DNA from: Halalkaliarchaeum sp036625675
GTDB lineage: Archaea; Halobacteriota; Halobacteria; Halobacteriales; Haloferacaceae
DNA: 15,897 bases
NCBI GenBank assembly: GCA_036625675.1
Contig: JAZKTH010000044.1
Coordinates: forward strand, 1 to 15,897
Reading direction: 5' to 3'
Both the position numbers and the translations under genes were made by a program. The notes beneath the pieces were generated by a model. It saw nothing but the letters and a program-made list of their open reading frames with translations. It ran no database searches and had not been told where the DNA came from. Each line of letters begins with the position of its first letter. The stretch's first letter is position 1. Shown in pieces: positions 7,065 through 14,670 of this stretch.

Positions 7065-8261
7065 ATGGCGCAGAGTGACCTCCGGCCCGCCGAGAGCGAC
7101 CAGGGGAGGGCTTCCCCTGTCGAGGGCGGGGAGTCGACGGCGGCGCCCGCGGAGGTGGAAGGGACGATGGCCGGTTCGACCGGTGGAGAGACGCTGCTGG
7201 AACTGGAGGGCGTGTTCAAGGAGTACGACGCCGAGACCGCCGTCGAGGACGTGTCGCTTTCGGTCCGGAAGGGTGAGCTTCTGACGCTTTTGGGTCCGAG
7301 CGGCTGCGGGAAGACGACGACGCTTCGGCTGATCGCGGGGCTCGAACGACCCACCCGCGGTCGGATTACGATCGCCGGCGAGACCGTCTCGGGCGGCTCG
7401 GAGTTCGTCTCGCCGGAGGTACGGGACGTGGGAATCGTCTTCCAGGACTTCGCTCTGTTTCCGCACCTCACTGTGAGGGAGAACGTGGCGTTCGGGCTCA
7501 CCGACGCCGACGAGGCGGAAACAAGGGAGCGCGTCGACGAGCTTCTCGACCTGGTCGACCTCCCGGAACACGGGGAGAAGACCCCGGACCAGCTCTCGGG
7601 CGGGCAGAAACAGCGCGTGGCGCTCGCTCGCTCGCTGGCGCCCGAGCCGGAGGTGCTGTTGCTCGACGAGCCCTTCTCGAATCTGGACGTGCGCCTCCGG
7701 GTGGAGATGCGCGAGGAGGTCCGGCGCATCCTCAAGGAGGCGGGGGTGACCGCCATCTCCGTCACCCACGATCAGGAGGAGGCGCTGTCGATCTCCGACC
7801 GCGTCGCCGTGATGAACGGGGGACGGGTCGAGCAGGTCGGCGATCCCGCCGCGGTGTTCGAACGGCCGGAGTCGAAGTTCGTCGCCTCGTTCCTCGGCCG
7901 GGCGAGTTTCCTGGAGGGACGCCTTCGCGACGGCCACGTGGAAACCGGAATCGGGACGTTCGACGCGGCGACGCTCGAAGGGTACGACACCGTGTACGAC
8001 AACGCCCCCGTCGACGTTCTCGTCCGTCCCGACGACGTCCGGGCCGCCCCCGCTACCGGCGAGGAGGCCGACGGCGTCGTGCTGCAGCGGCAGTACGTCG
8101 GGCCGTCGTTCATCTACCGGGTCGAACTCGATTCGGGGGAGACGCTCCACTGCCTCCACAACCACGTCGACGACTTCGAACCCGACCAGCGGGTGGCCGT
8201 CGACCTCGTGGCCGACCACCCGCTGGCCTGGTATCCCCGGGGGGAAGGGCCGCCGCGCTGA
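7065..8261 (+). CDS. ABC transporter ATP-binding protein, ferric/Fbp-Pot class
   Basis: A full ABC ATPase of the FbpC/PotA/CysA class that powers import through a membrane permease. Numbered from ATG 7065: Walker A GPSGCGKTT (77-85), Q-loop VFQD (about 125-128), signature LSGGQ (177-181), Walker B LLLDEP (198-203) and H-loop His (235). A C-terminal TOBE-like regulatory domain covers about 280-398. The start is uncertain. ATG 7065 or GTG 7059 gives an acidic tail with good coding-like codon use. ATG 7167 has a strong Shine-Dalgarno (GGAGGTG at 7151-7157) and begins two residues before the conserved domain region. No permease or binding protein is adjacent. The iron-box upstream suggests an iron(III) import role, but substrate cannot be read from the ATPase alone. 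Confidence 0.88.
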   Translation: MAQSDLRPAESDQGRASPVEGGESTAAPAEVEGTMAGSTGGETLLELEGVFKEYDAETAVEDVSLSVRKGELLTLLGPSGCGKTTTLRLIAGLERPTRGRITIAGETVSGGSEFVSPEVRDVGIVFQDFALFPHLTVRENVAFGLTDADEAETRERVDELLDLVDLPEHGEKTPDQLSGGQKQRVALARSLAPEPEVLLLDEPFSNLDVRLRVEMREEVRRILKEAGVTAISVTHDQEEALSISDRVAVMNGGRVEQVGDPAAVFERPESKFVASFLGRASFLEGRLRDGHVETGIGTFDAATLEGYDTVYDNAPVDVLVRPDDVRAAPATGEEADGVVLQRQYVGPSFIYRVELDSGETLHCLHNHVDDFEPDQRVAVDLVADHPLAWYPRGEGPPR

Positions 8262-8276
8262 CTCCCCGGCTCGTTA

Positions 8277-8423
8277 TCAGAAAACCGCCAGCGGGATGCC
8301 GAAGGCGATCACCAGTCCGACGACAAGTACCAGAAACCCGATTCCAACCTGTGTGCTCGTGAATTCCTGCATCGGGGCGGTGACGCGCGCGTCGGGGTCG
8401 GGCTCGTCCTCGTGATCGTCCAT
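8277..8423 (-). CDS. Small single-span membrane protein, 48 residues
   Basis: A short gene reading MDDHEDEPDPDARVTAPMQ followed by one hydrophobic helix (about residues 25-47: VGIGFLVLVVGLVIAFGIPL) and ending in VF. The acidic cytoplasmic-type head plus one helix resembles small haloarchaeal membrane proteins of unknown function (I recall the DUF7550 type; not verified). Support for it being real: acidic halophilic N-terminus, a TATA-like TACTAAAA (8446-8453) centred 27 bp before the ATG, and a tight convergent arrangement with the ABC ATPase (15 nt between stops). Function unknown. Confidence 0.75.
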   Translation of the reverse strand: MDDHEDEPDPDARVTAPMQEFTSTQVGIGFLVLVVGLVIAFGIPLAVF

Positions 8424-8445
8424 ACCCGACACTGCGGTCGGCTGC

Positions 8446-8453
8446 TACTAAAA
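8446..8453 (-). promoter_or_regulatory. TATA-like promoter of the 48-residue membrane protein
   Basis: On the minus strand this reads TTTTAGTA, about 27 bp before the ATG at 8423, which predicts a leaderless transcript. Confidence 0.55.
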
Positions 8454-8509
8454 CGCATCCGTTCGTGAACTGTTCTCTCGCCCCCGACCTGACAGGCGAC
8501 CGGCAAATG

Positions 8510-8574
8510 TGTTTAAGACAACATACACGAATACGTTACTGTATCAGGTCCTGTGACGTACATGATAAAATTAA
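8510..8574 (+). promoter_or_regulatory. AT-rich promoter region of the DUF7344-like gene
   Basis: Two TATA-like candidates, TGTTTAAGAC (8510-8519) and GATAAAATTAAC (8563-8574), lie in an unusually AT-rich 75-bp stretch. Either would leave a leader that includes the purine-rich Shine-Dalgarno tract at 8596-8608 (two GGAGG matches) before the ATG at 8611. Confidence 0.45.
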
Positions 8575-8610
8575 CATATTGGGGGAAATCCGGGGGGAGG
8601 CGGAGGGGCA

Positions 8611-9297
8611 ATGAGTTCGAAGTCCTCTGACCGCTCGAAATCGTCCCCGGCGTTCTCCAGGAACGAGAGCGGGGACGGTGACGGGGACGAGAGCGAGAGC
8701 AGGAACGGGGACGAGAACGAAAACGAGAGCGAGGACGAGGACGGGGACGGCGACGGGGACGAGAACGGGAACGGGGACGAGAGCGACTCACACTCGCTCT
8801 CGAAAGACGAGATCTTCGGCACGTTGAGCAACGCGCGTCGACGCCGTCTCCTCTCGTGGCTGAACGAGTCCCCCGACGGGGAGGCGAAGATACGTGACCT
8901 CTCCAGGGAGATCGCCGGACTGGAAAACGGCGTCGCTCCGGAGGAGGTGACGTACGTCCAGCGCAAACGGGTGTACACGTCGCTGTATCAGTCTCACGTT
9001 CCCCAGCTCGCACGTCGGGGCATCGTCGAGTACGACGCCCCCAGCGGAACCGTTCGGCTGACGGAGGCGGCGAAAACGTTCGACGTCTACCTCGAGGTCG
9101 TCGAGGAGAAGGAGCTGACGTGGGCCGAGTTTTACGTCCTGCTGTCGGTGCTGGCCGGACTCGTCGTTCTCGGGGTTTTGACGGACGCCGCGTTCTTCTC
9201 GCGGCTCCCCGCGATTGCCGCGGCGGCGCTCGTGGCCATCGGTTTCGGGGCTGCGTCGCTCGTGCAGCTGTATCAGACCCGAAGAAATCGGCTGTGA
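8611..9297 (+). CDS. DUF7344-like winged-helix protein with acidic N-tail and two membrane helices
   Basis: A 228-residue protein. Residues 19-60 are almost all Gly, Asp, Glu, Asn and Ser. Residues 63-152 resemble the haloarchaeal DUF7344 winged-helix domain: LSKDEIFGTLSNARRRRLL, a recognition-like region VTYVQRKRVYTSLYQSHVPQL, then a wing RRGIVEYDAPSGTVRLTEAA. Two hydrophobic helices follow at about 171-191 and 197-220, with a basic tail RRNRL. A DNA-binding domain tethered to the membrane is the likely architecture; target and signal are unknown. The start ATG is preceded by strong GGAGG sequences. It stands alone, convergent with trmO (19-nt gap). Confidence 0.8.
   Translation: MSSKSSDRSKSSPAFSRNESGDGDGDESESRNGDENENESEDEDGDGDGDENGNGDESDSHSLSKDEIFGTLSNARRRRLLSWLNESPDGEAKIRDLSREIAGLENGVAPEEVTYVQRKRVYTSLYQSHVPQLARRGIVEYDAPSGTVRLTEAAKTFDVYLEVVEEKELTWAEFYVLLSVLAGLVVLGVLTDAAFFSRLPAIAAAALVAIGFGAASLVQLYQTRRNRL
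8665..8790 (+). repeat. Low-complexity GGGGACGAG/GAGAGC-type tract
   Basis: The DNA is built from variants of GGGGAC, GAGAGC, GAGAAC and GACGGG hexamers, coding for the Gly/Asp/Glu/Asn/Ser run at residues 19-60 of the DUF7344-like protein. It is prone to length change by slippage while staying in frame. Confidence 0.7.
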
Positions 9298-9316
9298 GTC
9301 GGTGGATTCCGTATTC

Positions 9317-9763
9317 TCAGTCGGGGTCCGAACCCATCCAGCCGGTTTCCAGCGCGCCCAGGTCGGTCATCTTCGGCGCGTACGGCTTCACGTCCAGTAT
9401 CGGCGTCCCGTCCGCGAGGTCGAGGTTCGAGACGGTCAGTTCCCGCCCGGAGACCTCCTCGAGGGCGACGACAGAGGTCCCGATCGGGTTCGGCCGCACT
9501 GGCCCCGACGTGGCGAAGATTCCGATCTCCCCCTGCGCGGCGATCGGTGCGACCTGCAGGCGCGTCTCGTCGACTTCGTGGAGGTGGGAGACGAGCACGA
9601 CGTGCGAGAACTCCTCGAGTCCCTTCAGGCCGGGTTCGTACTCCGGCTTCAGGCGCACGGTCCCCGTCGCTTCGACGAACTCCTCGGAGGGGCGGGGCAC
9701 CGCGTCGGGATCCGAGAACGGCGATTCCACGACGCCGATCGGCTCGTAGGTAACCGGCTCCAT
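9317..9763 (-). CDS. trmO: tRNA (N6-threonylcarbamoyladenosine(37)-N6)-methyltransferase TrmO family
   Basis: A 148-residue TrmO (YaeB/UPF0066) family protein. Family members use S-adenosylmethionine to methylate t6A at position 37 of tRNAs decoding ACY. Motifs: YEPIGVVESPF (6-16), GLKGLEEFSHVVLVSHLHEVD (45-65), GIFATSGPVRPNPIGTS (81-97), and DGTPILDVKPYAPKMD-like DGTPILDVKPY (118-128). Length is normal for archaeal single-domain forms. The usual RSP of the central motif is SGP here, a small departure at a conserved site. It is divergent from the aldehyde dehydrogenase gene across 87 bp; a weak GGTTACC near 9785-9791 is its only TATA candidate. Confidence 0.88.
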   Translation of the reverse strand: MEPVTYEPIGVVESPFSDPDAVPRPSEEFVEATGTVRLKPEYEPGLKGLEEFSHVVLVSHLHEVDETRLQVAPIAAQGEIGIFATSGPVRPNPIGTSVVALEEVSGRELTVSNLDLADGTPILDVKPYAPKMTDLGALETGWMGSDPD

Positions 9764-9816
9764 GATCCGGGTTCGTCGCCGGTGGGGTAACCGTTTGCGG
9801 TTTCCGTGGAGGGTGT

Positions 9817-9824
9817 GCTTTTTG
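9817..9824 (+). promoter_or_regulatory. Possible TATA element of the aldehyde dehydrogenase gene
   Basis: GCTTTTTG is centred about 30 bp before the ATG at 9851. It is a weak match, supported mainly by position and by being the only T-run in the gap. Confidence 0.35.
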
Positions 9825-9850
9825 TTCCGTCGCCCGTTCGATACTGGTAC

Positions 9851-11371
<1,521 letters not shown>

Positions 11372-11410
11372 GCCACGCGCCCGCCGCCAAGCCGGCTCCG
11401 GGCGCAAAGG

Positions 11411-11416
11411 ATTACC
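11411..11416 (+). promoter_or_regulatory. Weak TATA-like element before the Gfo6-like gene
   Basis: ATTACC lies about 28 bp before the ATG at 11441. If used, the oxidoreductase has its own leaderless transcript; otherwise it is read with the aldehyde dehydrogenase. Confidence 0.3.
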
Positions 11417-11440
11417 CTCCCTCCCGGCGAAGCCGACTCC

Positions 11441-12520
11441 ATGTCGAACGCGCATTCGCCGTTCGAGACGTTCGTCGAGCCGGAACGACGCGACTGGGAC
11501 GCCGACCCGGACGGACGCGTCCGGATGGCGGTCGTCGGGCTGGGGAACTACGCCCGGAACGTCTCGCTGCCCGCGATCGCCCGCAGCGACTACTGCGTCC
11601 CGACGGTCGTCGTCAGCGGGACGGAGTCGAGCCGCGTGGAGACCGCCCGCGAGTACGACGCAGTCGGCCTGACCTACGCCGAGTACGCCGAGGGCGTCGC
11701 CGCCGACGAGTACGACGCAGTCTACGTGGCGACGCCGAACCGGAAACACCTCCCTCACGTCGAGACGGCCGCCGAACACGGGAAGGACGTGATATCGGAG
11801 AAACCGCTGGAGGCGACCGCCGAGCGCGCCCGCCGGACGGTACACGTCTGTGAGGACGCCGGCGTGACGCTGATGACCGCCTACCGGATGCAGGCCGATC
11901 CGGCGGTCCGGCGTTTCCGGGAGTTCCTCCGAACCGGCGGGATCGGCGATCCGATCCGTCTGTTCGGGAACTTCTCCTTCGACGTGCTCGGCGGGTCACG
12001 GGGACCTGACCAGTGGCGCCTCGACGCGGAGCTTGCGGGGGGCGGCGCGCTGATGGACGTGGGCGTGTATCCGCTCAACACCGCTCGCTTCCTCCTGGAC
12101 GCCGACCCCGTCTCGGTGTGGGGATCCACCAGGTCCGGCGACCCGTTCGGGGACGTGGACGAGCACGTCGACTTCGGCGTCCAGTTCCCCGGCGCGATGG
12201 GCAACTTCGCTGCGAGCTTCAGCGGCCACTCGAACGCGACGCTCTCGGTTCTGGGGACCGGGGGACGCGTGGCGCTGGAGAACGCGTTCGGGGTGGAGGC
12301 GGATCGGCGTCTACGCGTCGAGACGTACGGGAGGACCGTCGAACTGGAGGGATTCGGACGCGACGAGACGGTCGAAGAGTTCGACTACTTCGCCCACTGC
12401 CTGCTGACGGGCGACCGGCCGGAGCCGGACGGACGGGACGGACTCGTCGACGTGGAGACGGCGATGGCCGTGTACGAGGCTGCGGAAAAGCGACGGGTCG
12501 TTACTGTCGACGACGAGTAG
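11441..12520 (+). CDS. Gfo/Idh/MocA oxidoreductase, D-xylose 1-dehydrogenase-like (Gfo6/XacA type)
   Basis: A 359-residue NADP-type oxidoreductase. The N-terminal Rossmann fold has VVGLGNYARN (31-40), VYVATPNRKHLP (94-105) and SEKPLEA with the catalytic Lys121. The C-terminal domain has DQWRLDAELAGGGALMDVGVYPLNTARFL (about 190-218), holding the conserved Asp206 and Tyr210. These regions closely parallel the Haloferax D-xylose dehydrogenase as I remember it, including DPDQWRLD, YPLNTSRFLLDADPV and EEFEYFAHCLLT-like segments. Family members oxidise aldoses at C1. The true sugar here is unproven because no xylonate dehydratase or lactonase is nearby. It ends convergent to the CBS gene, with an 81-bp gap in which I see no clear terminator. 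Confidence 0.87.
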   Translation: MSNAHSPFETFVEPERRDWDADPDGRVRMAVVGLGNYARNVSLPAIARSDYCVPTVVVSGTESSRVETAREYDAVGLTYAEYAEGVAADEYDAVYVATPNRKHLPHVETAAEHGKDVISEKPLEATAERARRTVHVCEDAGVTLMTAYRMQADPAVRRFREFLRTGGIGDPIRLFGNFSFDVLGGSRGPDQWRLDAELAGGGALMDVGVYPLNTARFLLDADPVSVWGSTRSGDPFGDVDEHVDFGVQFPGAMGNFAASFSGHSNATLSVLGTGGRVALENAFGVEADRRLRVETYGRTVELEGFGRDETVEEFDYFAHCLLTGDRPEPDGRDGLVDVETAMAVYEAAEKRRVVTVDDE

Positions 12521-12601
12521 CTTCCGGAGCAGTGGTCCGATCCGGACGCAAAACGTGGATTCGCCTCGCTCAGGGAGGAAGACGGGTGCGACGAGAGGTC
12601 G

Positions 12602-13123
12602 TCAAAGCCCGTTCTGGCAGTCGGGACACACGAGCTGACCGTTGACGGCAGTGAGTTCCGGCGACAGCGAGCCGCAGACCTCGCAGATACTTTGCCCGAC
12701 TGCGGGGTCCGGCTCCGTCTCGTCGTGGAGCCCTGCGGGTTCCCTGACCGTCGTCGTGGCCGCCAGCACGTCCCGCTCGGTGATCACGCCGACGGCTTCC
12801 CCCTCGTCGGTGACGACGAGTCGTCCGGCGTCCTCCTGCAGGAGCCGTTCCTCGACGTCCGCCAGTCGCTCCGCCGCCGAGACCGTCGGCACTGGTGGCC
12901 GCATCACCGTCGCGACGTCTTCCTCCAGGCCTCCGTCCGAGAGCACAGCAGCCAGAACGTGACGTGCCGAGAGGTAGCCGACCGGTTCGTGGCCTCGCAA
13001 CACGACGAGGTAGTCGACGTTCTCGTCGATCAGCAGCTCGGCGGCGTCCCCGAGCGTGTCCGATTCGCTCACCCCCAGGAACTCCCTGTGCATGACGTCC
13101 CTGACGGTCGCTTCGTCTCTCAT
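12602..13123 (-). CDS. CBS-pair protein with C-terminal zinc ribbon
   Basis: A 173-residue protein with two CBS motifs (about residues 7-62 and 72-125) that together form a Bateman module, the usual sensor of adenosyl ligands such as AMP, ATP or SAM. GVITERDVLAA (112-122) is a characteristic end of the second motif. A C-terminal zinc ribbon follows with Cys147, Cys150, Cys166 and Cys169 (CEVC, CPDC). No catalytic domain is present, so it is probably a regulator acting on a partner protein or nucleic acid. ATG 13123 is supported by a TATA-like element 27 bp upstream. Confidence 0.87.
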   Translation of the reverse strand: MRDEATVRDVMHREFLGVSESDTLGDAAELLIDENVDYLVVLRGHEPVGYLSARHVLAAVLSDGGLEEDVATVMRPPVPTVSAAERLADVEERLLQEDAGRLVVTDEGEAVGVITERDVLAATTTVREPAGLHDETEPDPAVGQSICEVCGSLSPELTAVNGQLVCPDCQNGL

Positions 13124-13145
13124 ACCTGTGTGTTACCGTCCTCCC

Positions 13146-13155
13146 TGTAAAAACT
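13146..13155 (-). promoter_or_regulatory. TATA-like promoter of the CBS gene
   Basis: On the minus strand AGTTTTTACA, centred about 27 bp before the ATG at 13123. Predicts a leaderless transcript. Confidence 0.55.
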
Positions 13156-13221
13156 GCCCCCGTTACGGTTATGTCCGTGCTGCCCCTACTTTCTGTTTCT
13201 TCACTTTTTCCACCCCTCCGC

Positions 13222-13313
13222 CGACCGACGCAGTCGGTGGTCGTCCAGCTCCGTCCCCCATTCAAGCGAGGTTCGAGGTGAAAGCCTCGCGCTTCGGCGG
13301 GGGGAGGACGTCA
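13222..13313 (+). mobile_element. Possible relic of an IS200/IS605 (TnpB) right end / omega-RNA-like structure
   Basis: Two hairpins are visible: ACCGAC-GCA-GTCGGT (13224-13238) and CCTCGC-GCTTCG-GCGGGG (13285-13302). The second is followed at once by GGAGGACGTCA (13303-13313). As I remember them, haloarchaeal IS200/IS605-type elements end in a GC-rich hairpin followed by a GGAGGAYGTCA-like string, and the same DNA makes the 3' part of the TnpB guide RNA. No tnpA or tnpB frame is left upstream; the CBS gene stands there instead. If correct, it is a solo end or a coincidental match. Confidence 0.35.
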
Positions 13314-13386
13314 GGATGTCAGTCGACGGCGAAGGCTGGACAGGTGTGTCACAGACCTACCTCAGTCGTCGGATTCCCTGGCGTCG

Positions 13387-13398
13387 TACTTAAATAGG
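13387..13398 (+). promoter_or_regulatory. Strong TATA-like element
   Basis: TACTTAAATAGG is one of the best haloarchaeal TATA matches in the window. Expected transcription start is near 13415, before the 45-codon frame and well before the HTH-10 gene, so it may drive either or a non-coding RNA. Confidence 0.45.
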
Positions 13399-13450
13399 TT
13401 ATACGAATAAGCTACAGAACAATCCGGTTTCGGGTCCTCTATCTACGTGT

Positions 13451-13588
13451 ATGTCAGAGAGAAACCGTGGCGCCGACCAGGACAGGGCTACCCAATCGAA
13501 AGTCTACCTCCCTGCCGGGGTCTCCCCGTCGTTCGAAGCCAAGGGAGCCAAGTATATCTGGAAGAAGCTGTTCAGCCATAGCGTATAG
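13451..13588 (+). CDS. Possible 45-residue protein, unrecognised
   Basis: ATG 13451 to TAG 13588 encodes MSERNRGADQDRATQ, then SKVYLPAGVSPSFEAKGAK and YIWKKLFSHSV. It resembles no family I know. In its favour is the strong TATA-like element 60 bp upstream. Against it: no Shine-Dalgarno, a basic rather than acidic composition, and mixed codon use. It may be a remnant of a longer broken gene. Confidence 0.3.
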   Translation: MSERNRGADQDRATQSKVYLPAGVSPSFEAKGAKYIWKKLFSHSV

Positions 13589-13702
13589 GTCTCCCAGCCC
13601 ACGTCGCTCACCGCGAATGAGGTTCGCTCGTCGCGACAGTGGCGTCGAATAGGGATTCTTGAAGACAACCGACCCAGTTAAGCCGCTATACGACCACTGT
13701 CA

Positions 13703-13731
13703 CCACATCGGTAGCAACCATTGCGATGTGG
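13703..13731. promoter_or_regulatory. 8-bp perfect inverted repeat upstream of the HTH-10 regulator
   Basis: CCACATCG (13703-13710) and CGATGTGG (13724-13731) are separated by 13 nt and end 17 bp before the ATG of the regulator at 13749. It could be an operator, possibly autoregulatory, or a leader hairpin. Confidence 0.45.
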
Positions 13732-13748
13732 GTTCTCCACACTGAACA

Positions 13749-14414
13749 ATGTCCGACGTTAAAGCGGTCGTGCGGGTCGAGCACCCCGACATAGTGCTCA
13801 CAGGGGCAGTTACTCACGATCGAAGTTCGAAAGTCAGGTCGGTGTCGGAGGCAGGGACTGACCCGACTTCGGGGAAGTTCTTCTATCACATCGAGTCGTC
13901 CGATTTCGACGAGTTCGAAGACGGGTTACGGAAGGACCGTACCGTCGGCGAATTCGAACGGGTCATCGAAACCGGAGACCGGAAGGCGATTTACAGCTTC
14001 GAGTACACGGACGAAGCGAAGGTCCTCACACCGGTGATTTCGGCCGCGAACGGTGTCATCCTCGACATGGAGAACGACGGGGCTGCGTGGATCCTGACAG
14101 TCTGGATGCCCGAGCGAGCGGATCTGGTCCATCTCTGGGAGTATGCACGGGAGAACGACGTCGACATCGATCTACTGCGCCTGAACGAATACGCCAGTTT
14201 GGGGACGACGGACGCTGGATTGACCGATAGCCAACGCGAAGCGCTCCTCGTCGCGTTCGAAACGGGGTATTTCGAGGAACCGCGGAACGTAACCCTCGGC
14301 GAGGTCGCCGCTGATCTGGGTATCTCTCAACCCGCAGCCGGCGGTCTCCTTCGACGTGGCATCAAGCGACTCATCATCTCGTCGCTGTTGGACGGCAGTG
14401 AAAAGCGGGAGTGA
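13749..14414 (+). CDS. Bacterio-opsin-activator-type (HTH-10) transcriptional regulator
   Basis: A 221-residue regulator. Residues 158-210 form the HTH-10 domain: LTDSQREALLVAFETGYFEEPRN, then VTLGEVAADLGISQPAAGG and LLRRGIKRLI. Residues 1-150 resemble the Bat-type N-terminal sensor half seen in many haloarchaeal one-component regulators; its ligand is unknown. It is complete. GC is lower than in the left half of the window. No Shine-Dalgarno or good TATA element lies at the usual distance; GTTAAGCCGCTATAC (about 13678-13692) is the nearest AT-rich candidate. The next gene points the other way, so no operon partner indicates its target. Confidence 0.88.
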   Translation: MSDVKAVVRVEHPDIVLTGAVTHDRSSKVRSVSEAGTDPTSGKFFYHIESSDFDEFEDGLRKDRTVGEFERVIETGDRKAIYSFEYTDEAKVLTPVISAANGVILDMENDGAAWILTVWMPERADLVHLWEYARENDVDIDLLRLNEYASLGTTDAGLTDSQREALLVAFETGYFEEPRNVTLGEVAADLGISQPAAGGLLRRGIKRLIISSLLDGSEKRE

Positions 14415-14670
14415 TCGACGACTACTCGTGGTGATATCGACAGTGACCGCTTGGACAGATGGGAGAATATCGAAGGTACGGATTCTTTTGCGGACTCTTT
14501 GGGATTAGCAGAGGCTTCCATATGATCGGAACTGACGGATTACGGACCTGTTGAGATTGGCGTGCAAGATGTAGGGGGCGTATGCAGCAAATCAGCCGTG
14601 ATATTCTGTTCGATGTTCGTAGTCGCAACCATCCAGAGAAACCCCCGATTGGTACTCTGGCCAGACTATC
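14415..14670. other. 256-bp gap, possibly relic DNA
   Basis: No confident gene. It has short frames on both strands, the best being a 42-codon plus-strand frame from ATG 14582 that runs into the CPBP gene. The composition is AT-richer than the core. The segment around 14547-14600 has a look I associate loosely with insertion-sequence ends, but I could not identify it. Confidence 0.4.

Larger units (their letters stand above)
13124..13748. other. 625-bp stretch without a confident gene
   Basis: This gap holds the CBS promoter, the two-hairpin IS-like relic (13222-13313), a strong TATA-like TACTTAAATAGG (13387-13398), a possible 45-codon frame (13451-13588) and an 8-bp inverted repeat (13703-13731). 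Its right half is clearly more AT-rich than the DNA to the left and marks a change of character that continues to the window end. Confidence 0.6.

Noticed and set aside
8665..8790. Repetitive purine-rich tract considered as a replication or mobile repeat
   Set aside because: It is explained as in-frame acidic low-complexity coding sequence.
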